Of a stretch of 64,000 bases of DNA, positions 16,984 through 26,958 are shown piece by piece. This DNA is from Thiorhodovibrio frisius. Lineage in GTDB: Bacteria > Pseudomonadota > Gammaproteobacteria > Chromatiales > Chromatiaceae. A program made the translations under genes and the position numbers. Numbering within the stretch: the stretch's first letter is position 1; every line of letters begins with the position of its first letter. Under the pieces are notes generated by a model. It worked only from the letters and a program-made list of their open reading frames with translations. It was not told the origin of the DNA and did not search any database. The stretch is from contig NZ_CP121471.1 of NCBI RefSeq assembly GCF_033954835.1, positions 2,784,501 through 2,848,500 of the forward strand, read 5' to 3'.

Positions 16984-19837
16984 CGCCCAGCACCCGGAAA
17001 CACCGCTGGCGCCGGCAGCCGCCAGCGCCAGCGCGCCCGCGTCCAGCCTCGACCTGCGCGCCCGCGCCGAGGCCCGCCTAGTCGCGCGGGGCAAGCTACC
17101 CTCCGAGCCCCTGACACGCGAAGCCAGCCAACAGCTGATTCACGAACTCAGCGTCCATCAGATTGAGCTGGAAATTCAAAACGAGGAACTGCGCCGCTCC
17201 CAGACGGAGCTAGAAGCCTCTCGCGCTCGCTATTTTGAGCTTTACGACCTCGCCCCCGTCGGCTATGTCGCCTTAAATGATGGCGGCCTCATCACAGAAG
17301 CCAACCTCGCCGCCGCCCGGCTCCTCGACCTACCCCGCCAGGCGCTGATCAACCGCCGCCTGTCGAACTGGATCAAACCGGACGACCAGGACATCTTCTA
17401 TCTCTGCCGTCGACAACTCAACGCCAAGGCGCCCCAGCAGCAATGCGAACTGCGCCTTCAGCGTCCCGACGGCTCCAGCCTGTGGGCGGCACTGGCGCTG
17501 TCTCTGCAACCGGAGCGTGAGAGCGAAGCGCACTGCCTGGTCGTCCTGAACGATATCGACGTTCATAAACAGCTGGATGCCCTGCGCAGCCAGGCCGAAG
17601 AGGACATGCTGCGCGTCAACGTCGACCTGGGCACGAGTGAGGCAAGAGCACACGCGGTCATCAACGCATCACCCGTACCGCTGGCCATCACCCAAAAGAG
17701 CGGCTGCGTCGATCACCTCAATCCCGCGTTCGTCGCGACCTTCGGCTACGCCCTTGACGAAATTCCCACCTGGAGCCACTGGTGGAATCGGGCTGCCCCC
17801 GAACCGGCCAAGCGCGCGCGAATTCTGGCCAAGCTTCGCAAACGCACAGCAACCAGCGCGCAGTCGGGCAAACCCTGCAGCCCCTTCGAAATCACAGTTC
17901 GCTGCCAGGATGGCCGCGAGGCAAACGTGATTATTCTGGTCACGGAACTGGGCGACGATCAGCGACTCAACACCCTCTACGACATCACCGAGCTGTCCCA
18001 GGCCCGCGAAGCCGCCCAGCAGGCCGCGCGCGCCAAGACGGACTTCCTCTCGCAAATGAGCCATGAGATCCGCACACCGCTGAACGCGGCGCTGGGAATG
18101 ACGGAAGTCCTGGAACGAACCCACCTCGATTCCGAGCAACTCCATTTAGTGCGCCAAGTGCGCATGGCCGGACGCTCGCTGCTGGAGATTCTGAACGACA
18201 TCCTGGATATTTCGCGCATCGAGGCGGGAGCAATGCAGCTCGAACAGCGTCCTTTCGCGCTGTCCTCGGTGGTGGAAGCCGTCCTAGCGCTGCTGTCGAG
18301 TGCGGCTCAGCAACAAGAGGTCAGGCTCGCGATCAGTGCGGCACCCGCAGTCCCAGGCGCTCTGCTCGGCGACGCGCGGCGACTGAAGCAAGTCCTGATC
18401 AATCTCGTGGGCAATGCCATCAAGTTCACCAAGCACGGCGGAGTGCGGGTCGAGATCACGCTGCTCGAAGAGACCACCAAAGCGGTCAGTCTGCGCTTCG
18501 AAGTGGTCGACACCGGCATCGGCATCCCACCTGAGATCCTGGAACATCTGTTCGAGCCCTTCGTCCAAGGTAGCGTTGGCGTGACGCGTCGTTTTGGCGG
18601 CACCGGACTCGGCCTGTCAATTTGCAGACGTCTGGTCGATATCATGGGCGGCACGATTGGTGCGGAAAGCCTGCCGGGCATCGGCAGCCTGTTCTGGTTC
18701 GATCTCACCTTTGAGCGCACGAGCGAGAAGCCGGAGGTATTTGCGCCGACCGCACCCGTCTATACCGGCGAACCGCGTCTGGCTTCAGCGCGGGTGCTAC
18801 TGGTGGACGACAGCGCCATGAATCAGGAGGTCGGCCAGCGCCTGCTCGCCCTGGAGGGGGCTAGCGTCACCCTGGCTACCGATGGCCGCAACGCATTGGA
18901 GTTGCTCTCTTCGGGCCCAGGCGACTTCGACCTGGTGCTGATGGATGTGCAAATGCCAGAAATGGACGGCCTCACCGCAACCCGACGCATCCGCAGCGAG
19001 CTTGGGCTGACCGAACTGCCCATCGTCGCCTTGACTGCGGGCGTGCTGCCGGCGCAGCAAGCCGCCGCGCGCCGAGCAGGAATGAACGCGGTCTTGATCA
19101 AACCGCTGGATACGGAGCAGATGATTGCCACCCTGCGCCAATGCATGAGGCTCGAACCAACCCCTAGCCCCAGCTCTCCGCCCCCCTCGACCAAGGCTGC
19201 CGAACCATTACCCGCAATCCCCGGAATCGACCCTGTCCAAGCCATCCGGATCACCGGCGGAAACCCGGCTCTATTTGAGAAACTGCTATCACTCTTCGCC
19301 GACGAATGCCCGTCCATCTTGACGAACACCCGCGAAGCCCTAAAGATCGGCGACCGCGCGCTTGCAAGCCGCCTGATGCACAGCCTGCGCGGCAATGCGA
19401 GCATTCTCGGAGCGTCTGAAATCATGGATACCGCCAAAGTGTTGGAAGACGCTATCGAGGCGGAGGAGACCGACCTAGCGCGACCACTGGAGGAGCTGGC
19501 CAAACAAATGGCCCCGCTAATCGCGGCCAGCACAGCCGCGTATCCGGCCCAAACCGCCAGCGCAACACAGGCCAAAGCAGCCCCGCAAGAAGCGTCGGAA
19601 GCTCCAGACGCAAAACTCAAAACGCTACCCGCCCTGAAAGCCATCTTGCACGCCAATAACCTCGACGCCCTGGCCCATTTCGACCGACTGCGCCCGGAGC
19701 TAAACAAGATACTGGGCGAGACGCGCACCGAGGCGCTTGGGCGCGAGATCAGCAAACTGCGCTTCACCGAAGCACTGGCGCTGCTAGAGCCCGCCCCTGT
19801 AGATGGCGGTCAAAACGCGCGCATAGCCGGTGAATAG
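16964..19837 (+). CDS. Hybrid sensor kinase: PAS-PAS-HisKA-HATPase-REC-HPt
   Basis: A cytoplasmic 957-residue phosphorelay kinase. The start is a TTG at 16964, favoured by a GGAGG six bases upstream, inside the end of the preceding gene. A coiled segment about 50-85 leads to PAS about 88-210 (APVGYVALNDGGLITEAN) and a second PAS about 228-340. DHp has His ~364 in QMSHEIRTPLNA; HATPase about 469-585 carries NLVGNAIKFT and GGTGLGLSI; the receiver (about 609-728) has Asp ~658 in VLMDVQMPEMDG; HPt has His ~805 in MHSLRGNAS. The last ~60 residues are a helical module also found at the end of the kinase at 4411. Overlap with the CheR gene implies co-expression, as in CheB-CheR/hybrid-kinase pairs. 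Confidence 0.92.
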   Translation: MSRTTNDAQHPETPLAPAAASASAPASSLDLRARAEARLVARGKLPSEPLTREASQQLIHELSVHQIELEIQNEELRRSQTELEASRARYFELYDLAPVGYVALNDGGLITEANLAAARLLDLPRQALINRRLSNWIKPDDQDIFYLCRRQLNAKAPQQQCELRLQRPDGSSLWAALALSLQPERESEAHCLVVLNDIDVHKQLDALRSQAEEDMLRVNVDLGTSEARAHAVINASPVPLAITQKSGCVDHLNPAFVATFGYALDEIPTWSHWWNRAAPEPAKRARILAKLRKRTATSAQSGKPCSPFEITVRCQDGREANVIILVTELGDDQRLNTLYDITELSQAREAAQQAARAKTDFLSQMSHEIRTPLNAALGMTEVLERTHLDSEQLHLVRQVRMAGRSLLEILNDILDISRIEAGAMQLEQRPFALSSVVEAVLALLSSAAQQQEVRLAISAAPAVPGALLGDARRLKQVLINLVGNAIKFTKHGGVRVEITLLEETTKAVSLRFEVVDTGIGIPPEILEHLFEPFVQGSVGVTRRFGGTGLGLSICRRLVDIMGGTIGAESLPGIGSLFWFDLTFERTSEKPEVFAPTAPVYTGEPRLASARVLLVDDSAMNQEVGQRLLALEGASVTLATDGRNALELLSSGPGDFDLVLMDVQMPEMDGLTATRRIRSELGLTELPIVALTAGVLPAQQAAARRAGMNAVLIKPLDTEQMIATLRQCMRLEPTPSPSSPPPSTKAAEPLPAIPGIDPVQAIRITGGNPALFEKLLSLFADECPSILTNTREALKIGDRALASRLMHSLRGNASILGASEIMDTAKVLEDAIEAEETDLARPLEELAKQMAPLIAASTAAYPAQTASATQAKAAPQEASEAPDAKLKTLPALKAILHANNLDALAHFDRLRPELNKILGETRTEALGREISKLRFTEALALLEPAPVDGGQNARIAGE

Positions 19838-19926
19838 CGCAGTCAATCGCCAACGAGACTGGTGATAGACCGCCTTCCATCCCTCCTCGACGGTCTCGAC
19901 GGGGGATTGATCAACAGCAGCCCTCG

Positions 19927-22900
19927 CTAAACCATCTGCCGCGCCGCCAGGCGGGCGAATTGCCCGTTGGCCTGCATCAGGCTTGCATAGTTTCCCGACT
20001 CGACGATGCGACCGGCGTCCATGACGTGGATGCGCTCGGCATTGACCACTGTGCTGAGGCGATGCGCGACGACGATGCGGGTGACCCGCAATCGGTCCAG
20101 GCTTTCCGTGACCACGGCCTGGGTGCGATTATCCAGCGCGCTGGTGGCCTCATCCAGCAGCAAGACCTTGGGGCGGTTGACGATGGCGCGGGCAATCATC
20201 AGGCGTTGCATTTGTCCACCGGACAGGGCTCCGCCGCCTTCCATGATGACGGTCTGCATGCCCATGGGCATTGCGTGGATGTCATCGGCCAGACCAACCT
20301 GGGTGGCCGCTTCCCAGGCGTCGTCCAGGCTGCCGCCGCTGGTGCCGACAATGTTCTGGTAGAGAGAGCCCGGCATCAGCTGCGCGTTCTGCATCACCAC
20401 CCCCATTTGTCGTCGCACTGCGGTGGCATCGACACTGGTCAGCGCCTGCCCGTCGAAAAAAATCCCGCCGGACTCCAGTGACTCAAACCCCATGATGAGG
20501 CGCAGCAGCGTGGACTTGCCGGACCCGGAGGCACCGACCAGGGCGACAAAGCGCCCGGGCTCGATCTCCAGCGAGACATCGTCAAGAATCAGCGGTCCGT
20601 TCGGGGTATAGCGAAAACTGACATGGGAGACCTCAATGGCCCCGGACAGCGCGCCAGGGTCCTTGCGCTCCTCGCTCACCTCCGGAACCGCCGTGAGCAG
20701 AGGGCGGGCGCGCTCCACCTGTGGCTGGATGGCGATCAGGCCAGTCGCCACCATCACCATCATCGAGAGGCTGGCGGAGAATTGCTGGAAAGCGACCAGT
20801 AGCGCCGAGAAGGCCCCAATCGCGATGAGGTTGGGCGCTTGCGAGGGTTTGCCAATCAGCAGGACGAAGATCAGCAGCCCGATCAAGGCCAGGACCTGGT
20901 TGAGCGCGGATTGCCAGGCGCCCAGGCGTTGGGAGCGCAACTGATGCCGACGACTCTTGGCATAGGGACTGGCCAAGCGGGCAAAGGCGCGGTCTTCGGC
21001 AGCGGCGAGTCGAATCTTGGCAACACCAAGAATCAAGTGAAGCAGGATGTTGCTAAAGTCCCCCATCAGGCCCGCCAGAGCGCGCTCCTGGCGCAGTCGC
21101 AGATAGCTGATCACCAGGCTGAGGATGAGATACACCAGGGTCAGCACCAGCGCCCACAGGGCCAGCCGGGCGTCGTAATAGAACATGAGCAGAAAGCCGG
21201 CCAGGCCGAAAATGCCGCTCAGGATGGCATTGACCGCGCCGGTTGAAAGCAGCGTCTGGATCTGCGTCATCGCCATCACGCGGTTGGCCAAATCCCCGGC
21301 GGAAAAATTCTGAAAGAACCTCATGGGCAGGCGCAAGACCCGGTCAAGCAGACCCGACTGCAACGCGCGGCCCATGCGGCTCTCGGCGCGAGTAAAAGCT
21401 AAGGTCGCCACATAGTCGACGACGAAGGCGGTGCCACCAAGCACCGCCAAAACAACGCCGATCTCAATTAAGTGGCCCACTTCATGGTTGGGTATGGCCG
21501 TGTCGATCAGGTAAGCGGTTGTCACCGGGATGGCCAGGGTCATCATCCCGGCCATGGCGCTCATCACCAACATCAGGACCGCGTCGCGCCAACCGCGCGC
21601 GAAGGCGAAACCAAACAGGGAGCGGAATCCCATGGCCCGAAACGGCAGGTGGGTGGTGAACTCGAAGGCCTCGGGCGCGAGTCGCTGCCGATGGGTCTCA
21701 AAGTCCAGTTCCTGACCATCGGCCGGGTCAATCAACTGGGCGCGCCCCTGGTCGGTGTACAGGAGCGCCAAGGGCCGTTGGGTTTCGGCTTCAAACGCCA
21801 GCAGCGCGCCGAAATCCCCCTGCCACCAGTCATCGCGCAAGGTGACAGTGCGCTGACGCAGCCGACTGAACCGCACAATGTTCTCTAAGGTGAGCGCATC
21901 ATCAGACTTGAGCTCAACCGGGACTTGGATCTGGAATCCGCACGCCTGGCCCACCAGCCGCATGGCACCGACCAAGGGAATGTCGCCCCGCACCGGCGTC
22001 GCCTCCAACCGGGGGCGCGGCGCCGTGACCGACATCAAGTCGGAGAATGCGTGATCGCGTTCGGCCTCAGTCGCAACACGGCGCGCCATGAGTCGGTTGT
22101 ACTCATCGGCATTGCCCAGCATGAGGTTCATCGAGGCCGTCTCAAACAGCAAGCGATGCAGCGTGGCAACGCCGTCCCAGGCATCGCCGTCGCGCAAGGC
22201 GGCGGCTGTTGATCGGCCATGCAGCTCCAGCGCCGTCATGGTCCATAGCCAGGCCTCGGCGGCGAGGGGAAAGGTCACCTCATCCGCCGTTGAGTCGATT
22301 TCCTGGGTGTCGAGAAAGAGCCCTGCCTCGGGCGCCAGGCGAATCCAGATCAGGACCTGTTGCGCAGTGCAACGCCGACCGGAAGGGATCGAGAGCCTCT
22401 CATCGGTGCCAATGCCCACATCCACCACCGGGAGCGGCGTCACCCAGCGCGACATGCCCCAGCTCAGCGCGCGCAGCCAATGCTCCAATGCCGGGACCAG
22501 GGCGGGCAGGACATCAGGCGCGGCGGATTCAGCCGACAACAAGGCCAAGGGCCACTCAATAAGATCTGTGTCCACATGGGGCACAGCCAGCAAGACAAAG
22601 TCTGCCGAGTCGTCTAGCCCAATCCCCAGCAGCAGCCCACCTGCGGGCACCGTCGCCAGATAATGCCGCGTGCCCTCAACGCCGTCAGGGGACAGGCTGA
22701 CCAGAAACAGCTCAACCTGGCCTTGACGTACCAGCCAGGCGCGATTGAGATCAGACAGGCGGATTGGCTGATGTCCACCAAGTCGCTCCGCCCTGCCCTG
22801 CCGCAGCAAGCGCTCTGGCCATTCTATTGCATCTTCTGGTGCAGCCACTGGCGCACTCACTGACGCACCCTCTGGCGCACTCACTGGAGTGCCCGTTGGA

Positions 22901-22932
22901 ACAGCGCCTGGATCATCGCCGGAAGCATCCAT
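19927..22932 (-). CDS. NHLP-type peptide export ABC transporter, permease/ATPase subunit
   Basis: 1001 residues. A Pro/Ala/Ser-rich N-terminal stretch of ~35 residues with loosely repeated VSAPEGASVSAPVAAPE is followed by a cytoplasmic regulatory region of ~390 residues. Then come a six-helix ABC exporter membrane domain (about 435-720) and an ATPase domain (about 760-990) with Walker A GASGSGKST, signature LSGGQMQR, and Walker B VLLLDEATSALD. It lacks the C39 peptidase of its partner at 22938. This matches the second transporter subunit that accompanies nitrile-hydratase-like leader peptide clusters. The likely role is to pair with the peptidase subunit and HlyD protein to export processed peptides. 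It ends the operon, 5 bases after the upstream gene. Confidence 0.92.
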   Translation of the reverse strand: MDASGDDPGAVPTGTPVSAPEGASVSAPVAAPEDAIEWPERLLRQGRAERLGGHQPIRLSDLNRAWLVRQGQVELFLVSLSPDGVEGTRHYLATVPAGGLLLGIGLDDSADFVLLAVPHVDTDLIEWPLALLSAESAAPDVLPALVPALEHWLRALSWGMSRWVTPLPVVDVGIGTDERLSIPSGRRCTAQQVLIWIRLAPEAGLFLDTQEIDSTADEVTFPLAAEAWLWTMTALELHGRSTAAALRDGDAWDGVATLHRLLFETASMNLMLGNADEYNRLMARRVATEAERDHAFSDLMSVTAPRPRLEATPVRGDIPLVGAMRLVGQACGFQIQVPVELKSDDALTLENIVRFSRLRQRTVTLRDDWWQGDFGALLAFEAETQRPLALLYTDQGRAQLIDPADGQELDFETHRQRLAPEAFEFTTHLPFRAMGFRSLFGFAFARGWRDAVLMLVMSAMAGMMTLAIPVTTAYLIDTAIPNHEVGHLIEIGVVLAVLGGTAFVVDYVATLAFTRAESRMGRALQSGLLDRVLRLPMRFFQNFSAGDLANRVMAMTQIQTLLSTGAVNAILSGIFGLAGFLLMFYYDARLALWALVLTLVYLILSLVISYLRLRQERALAGLMGDFSNILLHLILGVAKIRLAAAEDRAFARLASPYAKSRRHQLRSQRLGAWQSALNQVLALIGLLIFVLLIGKPSQAPNLIAIGAFSALLVAFQQFSASLSMMVMVATGLIAIQPQVERARPLLTAVPEVSEERKDPGALSGAIEVSHVSFRYTPNGPLILDDVSLEIEPGRFVALVGASGSGKSTLLRLIMGFESLESGGIFFDGQALTSVDATAVRRQMGVVMQNAQLMPGSLYQNIVGTSGGSLDDAWEAATQVGLADDIHAMPMGMQTVIMEGGGALSGGQMQRLMIARAIVNRPKVLLLDEATSALDNRTQAVVTESLDRLRVTRIVVAHRLSTVVNAERIHVMDAGRIVESGNYASLMQANGQFARLAARQMV

Positions 22933-22937
22933 TGGAC

Positions 22938-25136
22938 TCAGGTCTCAATCAGCTGCCGATAGGCGCCGTCTTCGGCAATCAGCTGGCTATGAGTGCCGCG
23001 TTGCAGGATATCGCCTTGGTGCATCACAATAATCTCATCGCAATCCCGAATGGTACTGAGCCGATGGGCGATGATCAGGCAGGTGCAGCCGCGGCGGCGC
23101 AGGTTGTTCATAATCGCCTCCTCGGTCAGGGTATCCAGGGCGCTGGTCGCCTCATCCAAAACCAAGAGCGTCGGATTGCCGGCCAGAGCGCGGGCGATCT
23201 CCAGGCGTTGTCGTTGACCGCCGCTCAGATTCCGACCATTTTCTCCCACCGGGGCGTCATAGCCGCCTCGACGACTGACGATGACATCGTGAATCTGCGC
23301 ATCCTTGGCCGCCGCCACCCAATGCTCCTGCGGCAGGGTGTCATCCCATAGACTAATGTTGTCGCGCACGCTGCCTTCAAACAACACCACATCCTGGTCC
23401 ACCACGGCCAGGGAGTTGCGCAGAATATCGCGCGGGATTTTCGTCATGGGCTGCCCGTCGAACAGAATCTGTCCGGCTTGGGGCTCCAACAGGCCGGTCA
23501 ATAACTTACCCACAGTCGATTTGCCGCTGCCAGAGCCTCCCACCAGCGCAACCCGGCTGCCGGGCGTCATCTCCAGGGAAAAATCCCGAATCAGCGGCGG
23601 ATCAAGCGGGGCATAGCCAAAGGAGATGGCCTCAAGGCGCACTTGCCCGCTCAACCGGCGTAACGGCGCCGTTGTGGGCCGCTGGGACGCTTCGGCGAAG
23701 TTCGTCTTGGTGTCCGTCTCAAGCTCATCAAATTCCCGCGCTAGGGGATAGCCCAGGGTGTCGTCCAATTGGGCAATGGCGCCCTGGGTCTGTTGCAGCA
23801 TGCCAGCCAAGCTCACTAACACAGTCACCGGCTGATTGAACAGCACAGTGATGACGGAAAACGCCACCAGCATGCCGATGGAGAACTGCTCCGTCATGGT
23901 GTAGTAGCCCCCCACCACCAGCACCAGCGCCGCCGTCAGACTCGCCAACCAGGTTTGCAGTCCCGCAATCAGCGCCTCGCGCTTGGCAATCGCTTGCTGC
24001 GCGTTAATGTAGAGCACCTGCAGCCCAGACCACTGCGAGAAAAACAGATCATCGGTGCCGGTGGATTTCAGGGTTTCCATCATGCGCACCCCTTGCATCA
24101 CCTTGCCACCCATCTTTACGGTCTGCATGGCGACCTTCTCCGAGGCTTCCCCCAGACTCTTGCGCAGGCGTTGGAAAAGCAGCGCGTTGAATAGATTCAT
24201 GCCGATGACGATCAGCGTCAGGGAGACGCTGTACTGCAACATCAGCAGCGTGAGCAGCAGCACGAGTGCCACATTGCTCAGCACCTGGGACAGGCTCTGG
24301 GTCAGGGTGAGCACCAGCTGATCTGCCAACCCCACCCGAGCGCTGATCATGCCCGCGTAGCGCTGACCAAAAAACAGCACCGGAAGACGCAACACGCGCC
24401 AGGCCAGTCGGCTAGTCAAGACGATGGAGAGTTTGGCGTTGAGCGCGGCAATGAGTCGGGCATGCAGCCAGGTGAGAAAGGCCATCACCGGCGCGATCAC
24501 CGCCAGAATGATCGCCAGGGGATAGACCCAATTGTCCAGCTGCTCGATCAGGATGCGATCAATATAGATCTGCTGCAGCCCCGGCATCAGGATGCTGAAA
24601 ACAGCCAGCAGCAGACCTGCCAAGGCCAACAGGCCCAGCGGCCAGAGCGACTGTCGAGCCATCGCCCACAGGCTGGGCAGGATAGATGGCGCTGTGCCAC
24701 CCGGCTGAAAGGCGTCGGTCGGCTCGAATGCCAGCACCAAGCCGGTAAAGAGTTCGTCGAATTCTTTGGCTGTTAGCAGCCGCCGACCGGCCGCGGGGTC
24801 ATTGAGCTGAAACTTCCCTTTGCTCACCCCCTCGAACACTACAAAGTGGTTCATGCCGACAAACAAAATGGCCGGCACCGGCAAGCTGGCCAGATCGTCC
24901 GGCTCCAGGCGTTTGCCGCTCGCCTTCAATCCAAGAACGCGGGCCGCCTTAACGAGATTGATCGCCTTACTGCCGTCTCGCGAGACCCCGCATAACAGCC
25001 GCAACTTCTCCAGCGGCTCCCAGCGCCCATAATGCGCCAACACCATGGCCAGGGCGGCAGCGCCGCACTCCAGGGCCTCCATTTGCAGGATGGTGGGCGT
25101 GCGCACCACACCAACCACCGGCTTGCGGGCGCTCAT
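22938..25136 (-). CDS. NHLP-type export ABC transporter with C39 leader peptidase
   Basis: 732 residues. The N-terminal C39 cysteine peptidase (about 1-140) has the catalytic Cys in MEALECGAAALAMVLAHYG, His in NHFVVFEG and Asp in LNDPAAG, all in place. Next are an ABC exporter membrane domain (about 165-440) and an ATPase domain with Walker A GGSGSGKST, signature LSGGQRQR and Walker B LLVLDEATSALD. The enzyme cleaves leaders after a Gly-Gly or Ala-Gly pair while transporting the peptide out. The precursors at 26959-32099 all end their leader with such a pair. The start overlaps the HlyD-like gene by ATGA, so the three transport genes form one operon. Confidence 0.94.
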   Translation of the reverse strand: MSARKPVVGVVRTPTILQMEALECGAAALAMVLAHYGRWEPLEKLRLLCGVSRDGSKAINLVKAARVLGLKASGKRLEPDDLASLPVPAILFVGMNHFVVFEGVSKGKFQLNDPAAGRRLLTAKEFDELFTGLVLAFEPTDAFQPGGTAPSILPSLWAMARQSLWPLGLLALAGLLLAVFSILMPGLQQIYIDRILIEQLDNWVYPLAIILAVIAPVMAFLTWLHARLIAALNAKLSIVLTSRLAWRVLRLPVLFFGQRYAGMISARVGLADQLVLTLTQSLSQVLSNVALVLLLTLLMLQYSVSLTLIVIGMNLFNALLFQRLRKSLGEASEKVAMQTVKMGGKVMQGVRMMETLKSTGTDDLFFSQWSGLQVLYINAQQAIAKREALIAGLQTWLASLTAALVLVVGGYYTMTEQFSIGMLVAFSVITVLFNQPVTVLVSLAGMLQQTQGAIAQLDDTLGYPLAREFDELETDTKTNFAEASQRPTTAPLRRLSGQVRLEAISFGYAPLDPPLIRDFSLEMTPGSRVALVGGSGSGKSTVGKLLTGLLEPQAGQILFDGQPMTKIPRDILRNSLAVVDQDVVLFEGSVRDNISLWDDTLPQEHWVAAAKDAQIHDVIVSRRGGYDAPVGENGRNLSGGQRQRLEIARALAGNPTLLVLDEATSALDTLTEEAIMNNLRRRGCTCLIIAHRLSTIRDCDEIIVMHQGDILQRGTHSQLIAEDGAYRQLIET

Positions 25137-26395
25137 AGCGCGCGGAACCAGCCGTAGACGTATTCCATCGCCGGGAACAAGAGGCTGATCAGATGAATAC
25201 GCTCCACCACCACCTCGGAACGGGCCAAGGTTCCGGGTTCAATCGGGATGTCAGGGCCTTGGCCGGAAGTCCATGCGTACCCGCTAGGTGTCGTTGCATC
25301 GCGCTGCAACTCTACCTCTACCTCGAATGGGGTGCCAGAGCTGAGAATCTCATCCACAAACACGGCATTCTTGAGGCGGCGCATCAAGCCTTCGCGACTA
25401 GAAGGCAGTTCCGCGACCCGAATCACACGGCCATGAATATAGCCGTCAAGCTCCACCTTCACCGTCGAGGGCGAAACCCGCGCCGGCATGTCGATTTTGA
25501 CCTTTTTTCCGTCGCCAGCCGGCAAATAGGCAACGGCGGTCAGCGGTGCCTCCTCCGCGCCATCGACCAACAGCCGTGCAATGACCTGTCCGGGAGTGAC
25601 GGGATCGTTCACATCAACGCCCAGTTCGGCGAGGTCCCCCGTCGCGGTGGCGAGCACTTGACCGTCCCGATCATACTCTCGGCGCAGATTGGCGGCGCGA
25701 CGGCGCAGATTCAGTGACTGGATACGCAGCTCCGCCAGTTCCTGGTGTCGCCGAGCCGCGTCCTGCTCCTGCTGCAGCGACGTCTCGACCATGCGATTCC
25801 GCGCGGTCGCGATTTCATGCTCCACCTGAGCCAAGAGCTGCGCCGTCTCGAACTGATTGACCGCACTCACCATGCCCTTACCCTGCAACCTGGCCTCACC
25901 CTCACTGCGCTTGGCCAGCACCGCACGCTGCTTCTCCAGAGTCGCAATGCGCTCCGCATCCGCCGCGCGCAGACGCGCCATCAAGTCCGTCTGGAGTTGA
26001 TCCTGGGCCGCAAACTCGGTTTGCAGAAGCTCATACCGATCATTGACATCGCGGGCCTCATCCTCTGCCGCCTCAAGCTCATCAAGCCGCTCGGGCTGGC
26101 GAATTCTGGCGATTGGTTGGCCCAGAGTGACCGCATCACCAGGCTGAACCAAAATCGCGTCAATATGCCCGCTGCCCTGGGCGGTCACCGCCGCCACACC
26201 AGCGGACGAGAGCAAAACGCCAGGGCCACCGACAATCACCGGCGCCGTGGACAGGATGCTCCAGATCAAGCCCGCGACCATAACAGCAGCAACAACGCCG
26301 AACCCCAGCACATGCCGAGGGCGGACGACGCTCAGAAGCTGATCGAGTTGATCGGGATCGGTGACTTTTGCGAGAACCTGCGGACGAAATAGCAT
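25133..26395 (-). CDS. HlyD-type periplasmic adaptor of the NHLP export system
   Basis: 420 residues: cytoplasmic N-terminus, one transmembrane helix about 33-55, a biotinyl-lipoyl-like half motif (GSGHIDAILVQPGDAVTLGQPIARI), a long alpha-helical hairpin with coiled-coil character (about 105-235), the second half motif, and a beta-barrel region. Membrane-fusion proteins of this kind link an inner-membrane ABC exporter to an outer-membrane channel. No TolC-type channel is encoded here, so a shared TolC elsewhere is presumed. It is the first gene of the transport operon; the 560 bases upstream hold only reverse-transcriptase remnants, so its promoter is not evident and it may be read through from the precursor genes. 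Confidence 0.9.
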   Translation of the reverse strand: MLFRPQVLAKVTDPDQLDQLLSVVRPRHVLGFGVVAAVMVAGLIWSILSTAPVIVGGPGVLLSSAGVAAVTAQGSGHIDAILVQPGDAVTLGQPIARIRQPERLDELEAAEDEARDVNDRYELLQTEFAAQDQLQTDLMARLRAADAERIATLEKQRAVLAKRSEGEARLQGKGMVSAVNQFETAQLLAQVEHEIATARNRMVETSLQQEQDAARRHQELAELRIQSLNLRRRAANLRREYDRDGQVLATATGDLAELGVDVNDPVTPGQVIARLLVDGAEEAPLTAVAYLPAGDGKKVKIDMPARVSPSTVKVELDGYIHGRVIRVAELPSSREGLMRRLKNAVFVDEILSSGTPFEVEVELQRDATTPSGYAWTSGQGPDIPIEPGTLARSEVVVERIHLISLLFPAMEYVYGWFRAL

Positions 26396-26487
26396 GGTCA
26401 GTTTGCTCGGGATGCCAGGGTGAAATCACCCACCTGAGTATTCGAATAGTTGCCAGTTCCCGAAGCGGCGGCAAAAGGCTCCGAATC

Positions 26488-26523
26488 GACTCCGGCTGAC
26501 CATGTGGTGTTGGCATCTATGGT
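26488..26523 (+). repeat. Truncated extra copy of the RT-fragment repeat
   Basis: GACTCCGGCTGACCATGTGG and the bases after it closely match the segment near 26720-26755 of the following RT fragment and its equivalents at 27563 and 28460. So a short piece of one copy is joined directly to the start of the next. It shows that the array once had at least one more unit on this side. Confidence 0.55.
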
Positions 26524-26862
26524 GTGCACTCTGTGCTCGCGGCGCTGAGGCTCAGCGTCCATCCGGACAAGCGCTTTATCGGCAAAACCGCCAGAGGGTT
26601 CGATTTCCTGGGATATCGCTTCCGACCGGGCCGGAAACGGCGGCCCGCCCAGCAGTCCATCGACCGACTCACCACCCGCGCGCGTCGGCTTCATGAGCAA
26701 GGAGCCGCTCTCTATCGGCTCCGGCAGACCATGTGGCGTTGGTATCGATGGCTGCATGGCGGGCTACGCGGCCGGGTCAGCACCAAGGGGCGATTCACCA
26801 GGGTCTGGGTCTTGATACTGAAACAGCTTCACCTCACCGGCAACCGTATCCGCCCGCGCTGA
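26524..26862 (+). pseudogene. Reverse transcriptase C-terminal fragment, copy 1
   Basis: A 112-codon frame encoding only the tail of a group-II-intron-like reverse transcriptase. The start LRLSVHPDKRFIGK followed by GFDFLGYRF is the segment after the catalytic palm; then come a basic helix (RARRLHEQ) and WRWYRWLHGGL. The YxDD catalytic box and all upstream domains are absent, so it cannot polymerise. It lies antisense and just downstream of NHLP precursor 1. The same fragment recurs at 27363, 28258 and, decayed, at 30976. It differs in sequence from the complete intron RT at 54864, so it comes from another element. Confidence 0.8.
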
Positions 26863-26958
26863 GCGGCCTCCGGCCGCGCACGGTTGGGGTGTCGCTGGAA
26901 CACAGCCAGGCGCGTTCTGCCCCTGGCTTCCCCGCCGCGCGTGGATCAACATCCGCAT

